From contig NZ_BMFC01000002.1 of the NCBI RefSeq assembly GCF_014637725.1, forward strand, positions 310,907-374,906: 64,000 nucleotides of DNA. Reading direction: 5' to 3'. Of the stretch, positions 43,809-54,876 are shown piece by piece. Numbering within the stretch: the first letter of the stretch is position 1; each line of letters opens with the position of its first letter. A program made the translations under genes and the position numbers. The DNA is from Marivita lacus (GTDB lineage Bacteria; Pseudomonadota; Alphaproteobacteria; Rhodobacterales; Rhodobacteraceae). The notes below the pieces were generated by a model, which worked only from the letters and a program-made list of their open reading frames with translations, ran no database searches and was not told the DNA's origin.

Positions 43809-44559
43809 CGCGCTGCTGGGAGCCTTGGCGACACCGGGCCTTGTCTGGATCGGTCTGGTCACCATCGTTGCCGGCATCGTCTATGGCTTTGCGGGGTTTG
43901 GTGCGGCGTTGATCTACATGCCGGTCACGGTGATCTACGTGGCGCCCGTCGTGGCGATTGCCGCTTTTTCCGTATCTGCCATGTCGTCCCTGGTGACGGT
44001 GTTTCCGCGCGCGTTGCCCCTGGTGAACCGCAAGGCGGTGCTGGTGCTGATCCTGTCGGCCACGGTTGCGGCCTCGTTCGGTATCTGCGTGCTGCGGGTG
44101 GCGGATGTGACCGTGATCCGCTGGGTTGTTGTGACGGTCTGCGCCGTGACGCTGATCGCCCTGATCGCGGGCTGGCGCTACAGGGTCGAACCGACGCTGG
44201 GCACGCGGATGGGGGTCGGTGCGGCGGCTGGCTTTGTCGGCGGGCTGAGCGGCTTGACCGGGCCGATCATGGTGCTGTTCCAACTGGCCGGGCGCGACAC
44301 CATCACCACCACGCGGGCCACCACTGTGGTGTTCCTGACGATGACTAGCCTGCTGATGCTGCCGCTGATGGCGGCGCAGGGTGTGCTGACGGCTCAGGCG
44401 GTGGCGCTCGGGGTGCTCTTGCTGGTGCCCTACGGTGTCGGATCGTTGATCGGGCAGGCGCTGTTCCGCCCCGAGAGGGAACGGTTTTACCGCACCGTGG
44501 CTTATGCCATCATCGGGCTGGCGACGCTGGCCGGGGTGCCGCTCTGGGACAGGATGTAA
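43801..44559 (+). CDS. TauE/SafE-family membrane permease
   Basis: Membrane protein of 252 residues with about eight helices; the first half repeats in the second (GFAGFGAALIYMPVTVI and GAAAGFVGGLSGLTGPIMVLF). This is the TauE/SafE (DUF81) layout; members export sulfite, sulfoacetate or related organic anions. The ATG at 43801 lies inside the end of secF, giving translational coupling; the frame remains open upstream within secF. Substrate not predictable. Confidence 0.88.
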   Translation: MPDALLGALATPGLVWIGLVTIVAGIVYGFAGFGAALIYMPVTVIYVAPVVAIAAFSVSAMSSLVTVFPRALPLVNRKAVLVLILSATVAASFGICVLRVADVTVIRWVVVTVCAVTLIALIAGWRYRVEPTLGTRMGVGAAAGFVGGLSGLTGPIMVLFQLAGRDTITTTRATTVVFLTMTSLLMLPLMAAQGVLTAQAVALGVLLLVPYGVGSLIGQALFRPERERFYRTVAYAIIGLATLAGVPLWDRM

Positions 44560-44574
44560 CGGGAAGGGACGAAC

Positions 44575-44940
44575 ATGCGATTGAACGAAGTGGTCTTTAC
44601 CGACGCGCAGCCGATCGAGGGGTATGGCCCCGGCTTTTTCCGCATTGGCGGCACGAAACACGAGGGGCCAGTTGTGACCGGTCCCACGGGCACCAAGCCC
44701 TGGGGTGGGTATGACGATGCCGACACGCTGCTGGCCTACGAGGGTGCGGTGGATGTGCTGTTCGTCGGCACGGGTGGGGATATCGCGCATATTCCGGCCG
44801 CTTTGCGCGACAGGCTCGAGGCGCGCGGGATTGGAGTCGAGGCGATGAGTTCGCCCGCGGCCTGTCGCACCTACAACGTGCTTTTGTCCGAGGGACGCAG
44901 GGTTGCGGCTGCGCTGTTGCCTGTCGGGGACGCCACATGA
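44575..44940 (+). CDS. Mth938-like domain protein
   Basis: Cytoplasmic 121-residue protein of the Mth938/DUF498 family; the eukaryotic relative NDUFAF3 assists complex I assembly. The segments FFRIGGTKHEGPVVTGPTG, VDVLFVGTGG and VEAMSSPAACRTYNVLLSEGRRVAAALLP are typical. It lies 15 bases after the permease gene and finishes the secDF transcript, with a double-hairpin repeat overlapping its stop codon. Function in bacteria is unknown. Confidence 0.88.
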   Translation: MRLNEVVFTDAQPIEGYGPGFFRIGGTKHEGPVVTGPTGTKPWGGYDDADTLLAYEGAVDVLFVGTGGDIAHIPAALRDRLEARGIGVEAMSSPAACRTYNVLLSEGRRVAAALLPVGDAT

Positions 44941-44978
44941 TGCATCGACGCATCATGGCTTTCCGTTGACGCAAAGCC
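44936..44978. repeat. Double-hairpin intergenic repeat, copy 2
   Basis: CATGATGC-ATCGAC-GCATCATG (44936-44957) then GGCTTT-C-CG-TTGA-CG-C-AAAGCC (44957-44978, one C/C mismatch). Loops and core resemble copy 1 (TCGA then TTGA), with changed but still complementary stems. It overlaps the stop codon of the Mth938-like gene. About 100 bases of further spacer separate it from ccmA. Confidence 0.75.
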
Positions 44979-45081
44979 GCCCCCGGCTGATATGTTTGCG
45001 CGCGCCATGCTCTTGCACCCGATCCCAAAATTCGGAATTTTCGCGCTTTTGCCCGCGCCGGGCTTGGTCTAAGCCAAGCGC

Positions 45082-45696
45082 ATGAAATTGTCAGTCCGCG
45101 ATCTGGCCGTGACCCGCGGCGGCCTTGCGATCCTCGAAGGCGTGTCGTTCGACCTCGCGCCTGGCGAGGCGCTTGTGCTGCGCGGCCCCAATGGAATCGG
45201 CAAGACAACGCTTTTGCGCAGCGTGGCAGGGTTGCAGCCGCCTGAAACCGGCAGCGTGACCGGTGCCGAAGACCAGATCGCCTATGCTGCGCATTCCGAC
45301 GGGCTCAAGGCGATGCTCAGCGTGACCGAGAACCTGCGCTTTTGGGCGTCGGTGTTCGGCCTGTCCGAGATCGACGCGGCCCTTGTCGCCTTTGACCTGA
45401 CCTCCCTGCGCAACCGCATGGCGGGCACCCTGTCGGCGGGGCAGAAGCGCCGTCTGGGTCTTGCCCGGTTGGTCGTCACGGGACGCCCGATCTGGGTGCT
45501 GGACGAGCCGACCGTGTCGCTGGACGTGGCGTCGGTGGCGCTTTTTGCCGAAGCGGTGCGCGGGCATCTGAAATCGGGTGGCAGCGCGCTGATGGCGACC
45601 CATATCGACCTTGGCCTGACCGAGGCGCGGGTGCTTGACCTGACGCCGTTCAGGGCCAAACCCCGCACCCGCCAGATGGACGAGGCGTTCCTGTGA
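45082..45696 (+). CDS. ccmA: Heme exporter ATP-binding protein CcmA
   Basis: ATPase of the CcmABCD complex that releases holo-CcmE during cytochrome c maturation. The 204-residue protein has Walker [12 protein letters not shown], the signature [14 protein letters not shown] and Walker [12 protein letters not shown]. Its stop overlaps the ccmB start. A small hairpin (GCTTGG/CCAAGC) lies directly before the ATG, and no good Shine-Dalgarno is visible. Confidence 0.96.
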   Translation: MKLSVRDLAVTRGGLAILEGVSFDLAPGEALVLRGPNGIGKTTLLRSVAGLQPPETGSVTGAEDQIAYAAHSDGLKAMLSVTENLRFWASVFGLSEIDAALVAFDLTSLRNRMAGTLSAGQKRRLGLARLVVTGRPIWVLDEPTVSLDVASVALFAEAVRGHLKSGGSALMATHIDLGLTEARVLDLTPFRAKPRTRQMDEAFL

Positions 45697-46349
45697 AGGC
45701 GCTGCTTGTCCGTGACCTGATGCTGGCGATCCGGGCTGGCGGCGGCTTTGGCCTTGGCCTGTCGTTCTTTCTGATCGTCACGGTTCTGGTGCCCTTTGGC
45801 GTTGGCCCGCAGACCGAGCTTTTGTCGCGCATTGCGCCGGGTATCCTGTGGATCGGCGCGCTGCTGGCCTGCCTGCTGTCGCTCGACCGCATCCTTGCGC
45901 TCGACTGGGAGGATGGCTCGCTCGACCTGCTGGCCACGGCACCGCTCCCGATGGAGGGCATCGTCAGCATCAAGGCGCTGGCGCATTGGATCACCACGGG
46001 CCTGCCGCTGGTGCTGGCGGCACCGGTTCTGGGCGTTCTGCTCAGCCTGCCGATCCCGGCTTACCAATGGGTGGTGATCAGCCTGGCGGTCGGCACACCC
46101 GCGCTCAGCGTGATCGGCACCTTTGGCGCGGCGTTGACCGTGGGGATCAAGCGCGGTGGACTGCTGATGTCGCTCTTGGTTCTGCCGCTCTACGTGCCCA
46201 CGCTGATCTTCGGGGCCGAGGTGGCCCGACGCGGGGCCGAAGGGTTGACAGTTCAGGCGCCGCTGCTGTTGCTGGCCGGGATCAGCTTTGGCGTGATCGC
46301 GCTCTTGCCCTTTGCCAGCGCGGCCGTTCTGCGGATCAATCTGCGGTAA
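45693..46349 (+). CDS. ccmB: Heme exporter membrane protein CcmB
   Basis: Membrane subunit of the CcmABCD complex, 218 residues with six hydrophobic helices. [22 protein letters not shown] at the N-terminus, and [40 protein letters not shown] in the first loop are family blocks. The start overlaps ccmA (4 bases). Confidence 0.95.
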   Translation: MKALLVRDLMLAIRAGGGFGLGLSFFLIVTVLVPFGVGPQTELLSRIAPGILWIGALLACLLSLDRILALDWEDGSLDLLATAPLPMEGIVSIKALAHWITTGLPLVLAAPVLGVLLSLPIPAYQWVVISLAVGTPALSVIGTFGAALTVGIKRGGLLMSLLVLPLYVPTLIFGAEVARRGAEGLTVQAPLLLLAGISFGVIALLPFASAAVLRINLR

Positions 46350-46359
46350 CGCGTCCCAT

Positions 46360-46394
46360 GCGGTTTTTTGAATTGAAGATGCCCCAAAAACCGC
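46360..46394 (+). other. Intercistronic hairpin between ccmB and ccmC
   Basis: GCGGTTTTT (46360-46368) pairs perfectly with AAAAACCGC (46386-46394) around a 17-base loop, the only sizeable structure inside the otherwise tightly packed ccm operon. It ends 13 bases before ccmC and could act as a stability or processing element. Confidence 0.55.
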
Positions 46395-46407
46395 CTACCT
46401 GATTTTC

Positions 46408-47136
46408 ATGTCATTCTGGGAATATGCAAATCCTGTGAAGTTCATCCGCACCACCGACAAGGTGTTGCCATGGGTATGGGCTTTGACGGGTATCAGCCTC
46501 GTGACCGGACTGGTCTGGGGCTTTTTCTTTACGCCGGATGATTTCCGGCAGGGTTCAACCGTCAAGATCATCTACATCCACGTGCCCTCGGCGCTGATGG
46601 CGATCAACGCGTGGCTGATGATGCTGGTGGCGTCACTGATCTGGATCGTGCGGCGGCATCACGTCTCGGCTCTTGCCGCACGGGCGGCAGCGCCGGTGGG
46701 GGCGGTGATGACGCTGATTGCGCTGGCAACGGGTGCGTTCTGGGGCCAGCCGATGTGGGGCACATGGTGGGCATGGGATCCGCGCCTGACCTCGTTCCTG
46801 ATCCTGTTCCTGTTCTACCTTGGCTACATGGCCCTGTGGGAAGCGATCGAGAATGACGACACGGCGGCAGACCTGACGTCGATTCTTTGTTTGGTGGGGT
46901 CGGTGTTCGCGATTCTCAGCCGCTATGCCGTCAATTTCTGGAATCAGGGGCTGCATCAGGGCGCGACGCTCAGCCTCGACAAGGAAGAGAACATCTCGGA
47001 CGTGTTCTGGTTCCCGCTCTTGGTCTGTATCGCCGGGTTCGTGCTGCTGTTCATCGCGTTGGTGTTCCTGCGCACCCAGACCGAGATCCGCGCCCGCCGC
47101 ACACGGGCGCTCTTGGCGCGGGAGGGGCAGGCATGA
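46408..47136 (+). CDS. ccmC: Heme lyase/handling protein CcmC
   Basis: Integral membrane protein that presents heme to CcmE. The 242-residue protein has six helices and the tryptophan-rich heme site WGQPMWGTWWAWDPRLTS, diagnostic of CcmC. Conserved histidines flank it (IIYIHVPSALMAIN and FWNQGLHQGATLSL). Its stop overlaps the ccmD start (ATGA). Confidence 0.97.
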   Translation: MSFWEYANPVKFIRTTDKVLPWVWALTGISLVTGLVWGFFFTPDDFRQGSTVKIIYIHVPSALMAINAWLMMLVASLIWIVRRHHVSALAARAAAPVGAVMTLIALATGAFWGQPMWGTWWAWDPRLTSFLILFLFYLGYMALWEAIENDDTAADLTSILCLVGSVFAILSRYAVNFWNQGLHQGATLSLDKEENISDVFWFPLLVCIAGFVLLFIALVFLRTQTEIRARRTRALLAREGQA

Positions 47137-47285
47137 TGCCGGATCTTGGAAAATACGCCTTTGCGGTGCTCAGTTCCTATGGGGTGACAATCGTGCTTCT
47201 GGCGGTGATCGTGCTGGTCAGCGTCTGGCGCGCGCGCAAGGTCAAGACCGCGCTTGACGAGATCGAAAACCGGCGGGGCAGCTGA
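47133..47285 (+). CDS. ccmD: Heme exporter protein CcmD
   Basis: Small membrane protein (50 residues) needed to release holo-CcmE. One helix (AVLSSYGVTIVLLAVIVLVSVW) is followed by a basic tail RARKVKTALDEIENRRG, the usual CcmD shape. It begins MMPDLGKYAF from an ATG at 47133 that overlaps the ccmC stop. Its TGA overlaps the ccmG ATG (TGATG). Confidence 0.92.
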   Translation: MMPDLGKYAFAVLSSYGVTIVLLAVIVLVSVWRARKVKTALDEIENRRGS

Positions 47286-47824
47286 TGGCGAAGATTTCCC
47301 CCTTGATGGTTCTGCCGCCGGTGATTTTCGGTGCCTTTGCGGTGCTGGCCTATGTCGGCATGTTCCGTGACGACCCGCAGGGTCTGCCCTCGACTCGCGT
47401 GGGTCAACCGGCCCCACCGATCACCGAGGTGGCGCTTGCGGGGTACGAGGCCTTTGATCCGGCGATGTTGACCTCTGGCGAGGTCACGCTGGTGAATTTC
47501 TGGGCGAGCTGGTGCCCGCCCTGCCGGGTCGAGCATCCCAAGCTGTTGGAAATGCAGGCCGAAGGCATGCAGATCATCGGTGTCAACATCCGCGATCAGG
47601 AACGCAATGCCACCCGCTACCTGGAAGAGGACGGCAACCCGTTCGCCGCCGTACCGTTCGACCCGGCAGGGCGTACGTCGATCGATTGGGGCGTGACCGC
47701 GCCACCCGAGACGTTTATCGTGGATGGGGACGGAACGGTGCTGTTCCGGTTCGCCGGACCTCTTGTCGGGTCCGACTACGAACAAAGGTTTGTGCCAGCG
47801 CTGGAAAACGCGCTGGTGGATTAA
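47285..47824 (+). CDS. ccmG: Thiol:disulfide oxidoreductase CcmG (DsbE)
   Basis: Membrane-anchored periplasmic thioredoxin that keeps apocytochrome CXXCH cysteines reduced for heme attachment. The 179-residue protein has an N-terminal helix (MVLPPVIFGAFAVLAYVGMF) and the active site WCPPC (76-80). Acid residues and the GVTAPPETFIVDGDG loop with the cis-proline follow. Last gene of the ccmABCDG operon; ccmE, ccmF and ccmH are not nearby. Confidence 0.96.
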   Translation: MAKISPLMVLPPVIFGAFAVLAYVGMFRDDPQGLPSTRVGQPAPPITEVALAGYEAFDPAMLTSGEVTLVNFWASWCPPCRVEHPKLLEMQAEGMQIIGVNIRDQERNATRYLEEDGNPFAAVPFDPAGRTSIDWGVTAPPETFIVDGDGTVLFRFAGPLVGSDYEQRFVPALENALVD

Positions 47825-47833
47825 AATCAGATT

Positions 47834-47935
47834 TTACGGAAAGAGTGTCGTGCCGGCGTCAGGGATGCCGGCGAACACACTCGCGCCTGCGATAAACAGC
47901 AAGGCTGCGGTCTGGATGATCGTTAAAAGCTTCAT
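47834..47935 (-). CDS. Possible 33-residue hydrophobic peptide
   Basis: Short frame MKLLTIIQTAALLFIAGASV followed by a small tail ending TTLFP. It reads like a signal peptide or single helix. The ribosome binding signal (GACGAG) is weak. It is convergent with ccmG and isolated. Included as a tentative small protein only. Confidence 0.35.
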   Translation of the reverse strand: MKLLTIIQTAALLFIAGASVFAGIPDAGTTLFP

Positions 47936-48156
47936 GATATGACTCGTCGATGTTTGCGCCTGTTGGACGACTAATTGGTGTATCCGCGCGGCTTTTGTAG
48001 GGGCCAAGCTGTCACATGCGACAACTTGAACCAAATTCTGAATATCTTTTTCATTTTTGTGCGGGATCTTGCCGGGATCGCCCGATTTTGCGGCAGGCCG
48101 TGAACGGATTTCCTCGCTCCAAGCCCGATCAGACAGGGACCAGATGCGCTGAACGA
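47936..48156. other. Spacer between the small peptide frame and the acnA terminator
   Basis: No gene supported. It contains one imperfect palindrome, CAAG-c-TGTC-ACATGC-GACA-a-CTTG (48005-48028), that could be a regulator site. The rest shows no obvious structure. Confidence 0.5.
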
Positions 48157-48182
48157 AACAGGCGGGCCAAAGCCCGCCTGTT
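48157..48182 (-). terminator. Terminator of acnA
   Basis: Perfect 11-base-pair stem AACAGGCGGGC / GCCCGCCTGTT with a 4-base loop, 29 bases after the acnA stop on the minus strand. It is followed by TTCGTTC, a weak T run. Symmetry would let it act on both strands. Confidence 0.7.
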
Positions 48183-48210
48183 CCAAGTCTCCAACGATTG
48201 ACGACCGGCT

Positions 48211-51000
<2,790 letters not shown>

Positions 51001-51094
51001 GACATGGCTCCTCAAAGGGGAATTCGGATCTCTGAGCCGCTGTTTGCCTGATGGCTCCGACTCGATCAAGGGGGGTGCGACGATTTTGGTATAC

Positions 51095-51108
51095 TATTGT
51101 GCACAATA
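51095..51108. promoter_or_regulatory. Perfect palindrome upstream of acnA
   Basis: TATTGTGCACAATA, 14 bases perfectly symmetric, 95 bases before acnA and 107 before the divergent DUF1223 gene. The TTGT...ACAA form recalls GntR-type operators. Likely a regulator site for acnA or both genes; factor unknown. Confidence 0.55.
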
Positions 51109-51214
51109 AGGCGATGCCGCTCCGATCGCGGCCTATCGCAAAACCTTGATTGGTTATTTCACTTCGCTATGGCTAAGTGTCTTGATGCAAATGCAAGGAC
51201 GGGAAACAGGCGGC

Positions 51215-51913
51215 ATGAACAGGCTTTTTGCGTTGATGACAGCACTGCTGCTTGGTGTGACCGCGACGGCCTCGCAGGCCGAGGACGCGCCCGTGGTGGT
51301 CGAGCTGTTCACATCGCAGGGCTGTTCCTCCTGTCCGCCCGCAGACGCGTTGCTGACCCGGCTGGGCGAGTATGACAACGTGATCCCTCTCGCGCTGCAT
51401 GTCGACTACTGGGATTATATCGGCTGGAAGGACAAGTTCGCCCAGCCTGCTTTCACCAAGCGCCAGAAAGCCTACGCCCACAATCTTGGCACCAATGTGA
51501 TCTACACCCCGCAGATGGTCATCAACGGCAGTGACCAGGTGGCGGGCAACCGCACTATGGACGTGTCCGACCTCGTTCAGGCGCACAAGGCCAAGGGAAT
51601 GCCGGCCCGCATCGACATCAACCGCTCAGGCGATACGCTGACGATCCGAGGCAAAGAAGTGAATACGCTGCGCCGTGCCGACGTGATCCTGATCCGTTAC
51701 CAGCCCGCGGCCACGGTTCAGATCGCGCGCGGCGAGAACGCGGGCAAGACCCTGTCGCACAGCTTTATCGTGACCGAGTGGATCGACATCGGTGATTGGG
51801 ACGGCATGTCGCCGCTGTTTCAGACCGTAGCGGTGTCCGGTCAGAACCCGATCGTGGTCCTGGTGCAGGCCAAGGGTCAGGGCGCCATATTGGCCGCAGC
51901 CCGCTTGCGCTGA
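51215..51913 (+). CDS. DUF1223-family exported thioredoxin-like protein
   Basis: Periplasmic protein of 232 residues with a signal peptide (MNRLFALMTALLLGVTATASQA). The mature part starts VVVELFTSQGCSSCPPADALL, the DUF1223 signature; its Cys pair (CSSC) is in a thioredoxin-like position. HVDYWDYIGWKDKFAQPAFTKRQKAYA, with GTNVIYTPQMVINGSDQVAG, follows. The family has no settled role; redox chemistry is assumed. The start at 51215 is chosen by the signal peptide. The 3' end overlaps the convergent acyltransferase by 37 bases. Confidence 0.85.
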   Translation: MNRLFALMTALLLGVTATASQAEDAPVVVELFTSQGCSSCPPADALLTRLGEYDNVIPLALHVDYWDYIGWKDKFAQPAFTKRQKAYAHNLGTNVIYTPQMVINGSDQVAGNRTMDVSDLVQAHKAKGMPARIDINRSGDTLTIRGKEVNTLRRADVILIRYQPAATVQIARGENAGKTLSHSFIVTEWIDIGDWDGMSPLFQTVAVSGQNPIVVLVQAKGQGAILAAARLR

Positions 51914-52803
51914 CGTTTCGGCTTCCAACGCCGGTGAATCCAGAACCACTGTTCGGGATGCGCTTGGATCCGTGCCTCGAGCCGCCGTGTGACCTCGCGC
52001 ATCATCTCGACGGGATCGCCATGCGGCACGGGGGCTTCGAACACCGCGTCGAAACTGATCCCGTCCGCTTTGCGAATGCCGAAGAACGGGACCAGAAGCG
52101 CGCCGGTTTTCAGTGCGATATCGGCGGCTGAGGTCAGGGTTGGCGCGGGTTGGCCCATGAAGTCGATCACTTCGCCTGCGCTGTCATAGACATCGAACAA
52201 AAGCACACCCATCCCGCCCTCGCGGATGTGGCGGATCAGCCCGATCGTGCCGCGCCGCCCCTGTTCGAACACGGGGTCCGACAGGGCGTGCATGTTGGCG
52301 GCGTAATGCGCGTTGAAATACGGATTCGACATGGGTCGGTAGAGCCCGCCGATCCGGTATCCCCGTGCCACCAATGCCGCGCGCGGGGCTTCGAAATTGC
52401 CGAAATGGCCTGTGACGAACAGCACGGGGCGCCCCTCGGCGCGGGCCTGTTCGACTTCGACCAGCCCCTCGCCGCGAATCTCGGCCTTGGCCATGCGCCG
52501 CATCAGGCCGTGCACGTCGTAATTGTCGATCATCGTGCGCCCGGCATTGTCGGCCACCCGGTCGGCAAGGTGTCGGCGGTCGAGCACGCCCATGTCGGGC
52601 CAGACATGCGCAAGGTTGTTCATGGCGCGTTGCCGGTAGCCTGCAAGGGGCGCCACCACATGGCGGATCAACCGCCCCATCAGCCACAGCCGCGCCCGCA
52701 GCGGAAGGCGCAGCGCGCACCAGATCGCTGCACGCAGCACGCGGTCGGTCGCCCAGTCCTCCCAGCCACCGGGGATGTGTTTGCGCGTCTTGGTCTGGGG
52801 CAA
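51877..52803 (-). CDS. LpxL/HtrB-family lysophospholipid (lipid A) acyltransferase
   Basis: Membrane-associated acyltransferase of about 308 residues. The catalytic HX4E motif is in VTGHFGNFEAPRAAL; GYRIGGLYRPMSNPYFNAHY and DVYDSAGEVIDFMGQPAPTLTSAADIAL are the next family blocks. It probably adds a secondary acyl chain to lipid A. The start is uncertain: the frame is open to 52953, but the upstream part runs through three strong hairpins and looks non-coding, so I use TTG 52803. A start at the GTG within WATDRVLRAAIW is also possible. No convincing ribosome binding site was seen. Confidence 0.82.
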   Translation of the reverse strand: MPQTKTRKHIPGGWEDWATDRVLRAAIWCALRLPLRARLWLMGRLIRHVVAPLAGYRQRAMNNLAHVWPDMGVLDRRHLADRVADNAGRTMIDNYDVHGLMRRMAKAEIRGEGLVEVEQARAEGRPVLFVTGHFGNFEAPRAALVARGYRIGGLYRPMSNPYFNAHYAANMHALSDPVFEQGRRGTIGLIRHIREGGMGVLLFDVYDSAGEVIDFMGQPAPTLTSAADIALKTGALLVPFFGIRKADGISFDAVFEAPVPHGDPVEMMREVTRRLEARIQAHPEQWFWIHRRWKPKRQRKRAAANMAP

Positions 52804-52832
52804 AAGGAAACCTGCGATTGGTGGCGGCGGAG

Positions 52833-52899
52833 AAGCGCCTTCGAGGGCGCTTGATACGCGATTTGCAAATCGCGTGTCAAAGCCCGTTGCACCGGGCTT
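52833..52899. repeat. Triple hairpin in the acyltransferase / SDR spacer
   Basis: Three hairpins in a row: AAGCGCC-TTCGAG-GGCGCTT (52833-52852); a 26-base nearly perfect palindrome centred on ATTTGCAAAT (52853-52878, one T/G pair); and AAGCCCG-TTGCAC-CGGGCTT (52880-52899). It is related in design to the double-hairpin repeats at 37.4-45 kb. Located between divergent genes. Confidence 0.75.
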
Positions 52900-53014
52900 G
52901 TCGTGCTCTGTCCCCGAAAGGTGCAGCCGGGTTGTTTTCCCACCCCGAAACACTTCAGAAAGGATCGCGGTGCATCACCATTCGTGACAGCCAGAACCAG
53001 CAGGGAGAGAGCGC

Positions 53015-53782
53015 ATGATCATCACGCAAGACACCGTTGCCGTCATTTCGGGGGGCGCATCCGGCCTCGGGGCCGCTGCCGCCACCGCGCTGGCCGAGGC
53101 CGGGGCAAAGCTGGTGCTGCTGGACATGAACGAGGCGGTGGGGCGGGCGCGGGCAGAGGCGCTTGGCGGCATTTTCATCAAGACCGATGTGAGCGATCCG
53201 GACAGTGTTGCAGCGGCGATGGAGCAGGTCCGGCAGGCCCATGGCGCGCTGCACGTCGCGGTGAACTGCGCAGGCATCGCGCCTGCCGCCAAGACGGTGT
53301 CCAAAGGGGCGGCGCATGACGCGCAGACCTTTGCCAACACGATCAGCGTCAACCTGATCGGCACATTCAACGTGGCCTCGCAGGCGGCGGAGCTGATGGC
53401 AGCAAACGACCCGCTGGACCAGGACGGCGCGCGCGGCGTGATCGTCAACACCGCCTCTGTCGCAGCCTTCGAAGGGCAGGTGGGGCAGGTGGCCTATGCC
53501 GCGTCCAAGGGCGGCGTGGTGGGCATGACCCTGCCGATGGCGCGAGATCTGGCGCAGCTTGGCATCCGCGTCTGTGCAATTGCGCCGGGGCTGTTCAAGA
53601 CGCCGATGCTCGAAGGCCTGCCGCAAGAGGTGCAGGACTCTCTGGGTGCTCAGGTTCCCTTCCCGTCGCGTCTGGGTGGTCCGTCCGAATATGCCCAGCT
53701 TGTACGCCATATCGTCGAGAATCAGATGCTCAACGGCGAAGTGATCCGATTGGATGGTGCCATCCGCATGGCCCCGCGCTAA
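53015..53782 (+). CDS. Short-chain dehydrogenase (type II 3-hydroxyacyl-CoA dehydrogenase-like)
   Basis: SDR enzyme of 255 residues. The cofactor motif is GGASGLG (13-19), the catalytic residues are Ser148, Tyr161 and Lys165 (YAASK), and NCAG is at 84-87. The C-terminal [15 protein letters not shown] and the [31 protein letters not shown] region closely match the HSD17B10/type II 3-hydroxyacyl-CoA dehydrogenase group, so it may act in beta-oxidation or branched-chain amino acid breakdown. The CbiX-like gene follows 29 bases later. GGAGAGAG precedes the ATG. Confidence 0.9.
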   Translation: MIITQDTVAVISGGASGLGAAAATALAEAGAKLVLLDMNEAVGRARAEALGGIFIKTDVSDPDSVAAAMEQVRQAHGALHVAVNCAGIAPAAKTVSKGAAHDAQTFANTISVNLIGTFNVASQAAELMAANDPLDQDGARGVIVNTASVAAFEGQVGQVAYAASKGGVVGMTLPMARDLAQLGIRVCAIAPGLFKTPMLEGLPQEVQDSLGAQVPFPSRLGGPSEYAQLVRHIVENQMLNGEVIRLDGAIRMAPR

Positions 53783-53811
53783 GTCTGCGGCAGGTAACGC
53801 GGAGCCGCCCC

Positions 53812-54528
53812 ATGTCCTTTGATGCGCTGATCGTCAGTCACGGCCAACCCTCTGACCCCGATGTGGGCGAGGCCGAGATCGCGGCGCTTGCCGCTGCCGT
53901 GGCAGCACATCTGCCCGAGGCCCGTATCGACGGCGTGACGCTGGCCGCGCAAGGCCGGATCGAGGCGCTGTCGGCCAACCGTCCCGGCGCGCTGATCTAC
54001 CCGATGTTCATGGCGGATGGCTGGTTCACGCAGGTGCAATTGCCCAAACGACTGGCCGAGGGCGCGGGTCCGCAACTGGTCAGCTTTGGTCTGGATTGCA
54101 CCTTGCCGATGCTGGCCGCCGATTGGCTGCGGCAGGTCTGTACGGATCACGGGCTTGAACCGGACAAAACCGATCTGGTCGTCGCCGGTCACGGATCGGG
54201 CAAATCCCGCCGCGTGTCCGAGGCGACCCGCGCCTTTGCCGACCGCGTGGCCGAGGGCTTTGGCCCCCAGTCGGTCCGCTGCGGCTTTGTCGAGGAAGAC
54301 CCGTCGCTGACAGATGCACTGTCAGGCTTGGGGTCCAACGCCATCTGCCTGCCGTTCTTTGCCGCACGGCGCGGGCATGTGCTGGAGGATCTGCCCGAAG
54401 CGGTGGACGCTTCGGGCTTCAAGGGGATCATGCTCGACCCGATCGGCCTGCACCCGGAGGTGCCCAGGATGATCGCGGGTGCGCTGCGCTGGCGGGCGAC
54501 AACATCTGATGTGTCGAGATGCGTATAA
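53812..54528 (+). CDS. CbiX/sirohydrochlorin chelatase-family protein
   Basis: Protein of 238 residues with two related halves. Each resembles the CbiX/SirB/ferrochelatase fold: FDALIVSHGQPSDPDVGEAEIAALAAAVAAHLPEARIDGVTL, and LVVAGHGSGKSRRVSEATRAFADRVAEGFG. The metal-binding His of the family is present in SHGQ and GHGSG. It may insert Co or Fe into a tetrapyrrole or be a chelatase homologue with another job; no other cobalamin or siroheme genes are nearby. Likely co-transcribed with the SDR gene. Confidence 0.85.
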   Translation: MSFDALIVSHGQPSDPDVGEAEIAALAAAVAAHLPEARIDGVTLAAQGRIEALSANRPGALIYPMFMADGWFTQVQLPKRLAEGAGPQLVSFGLDCTLPMLAADWLRQVCTDHGLEPDKTDLVVAGHGSGKSRRVSEATRAFADRVAEGFGPQSVRCGFVEEDPSLTDALSGLGSNAICLPFFAARRGHVLEDLPEAVDASGFKGIMLDPIGLHPEVPRMIAGALRWRATTSDVSRCV

Positions 54529-54555
54529 AGCCCGCCAAGGCACCGTTTCGGCAGG

Positions 54556-54876
54556 TCACTCGATAACGAAGCTGTCTCCGTCGATCATGCAGATATCGAC
54601 ATCGAACTCCTCGAACGTGTCTCCGTCCGAGAAGACGTACATCACATCCCAGAAGCAGCCATAGCCGCTTGTGTCGAGCGTGACTTCGAGTTCTTCTCCG
54701 TTGCGGATTTGACCGTCCAGGATGTTGTCGCCCCAGTTGCTCTCGTTGGAGGGCCCTGCATAGACTTCGGTGATCGTGTAGCCGCTTTTGTTGACAAGAT
54801 CGAACCCTGCGGCGGCAGCGGCGAGGGGCAGAGCGAAAAGGGCCGCGGACAGAACCGCGACATGTGCGTATTTCAT
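54556..54876 (-). CDS. Small secreted protein, unknown function
   Basis: Exported protein of 106 residues with a clear signal peptide (MKYAHVAVLSAALFALPLAAAAA). The mature part FDLVNKSGYTITEVYAGPSNESNWGDNIL and GCFWDVMYVFSDGDTFEEFDVDICMIDGDSF is acidic with two cysteines, suggesting one disulfide. Relatives in databases are often mislabelled; I know no verified function. The CbiX-like gene is convergent with it. Confidence 0.8.
   Translation of the reverse strand: MKYAHVAVLSAALFALPLAAAAAGFDLVNKSGYTITEVYAGPSNESNWGDNILDGQIRNGEELEVTLDTSGYGCFWDVMYVFSDGDTFEEFDVDICMIDGDSFVIE

Noticed and set aside
52804-52953. Longer N-terminus of the acyltransferase
   Set aside because: The extra codons run through three strong hairpins and do not look like a membrane-anchor or family N-terminus; a shorter start is preferred though not proven.
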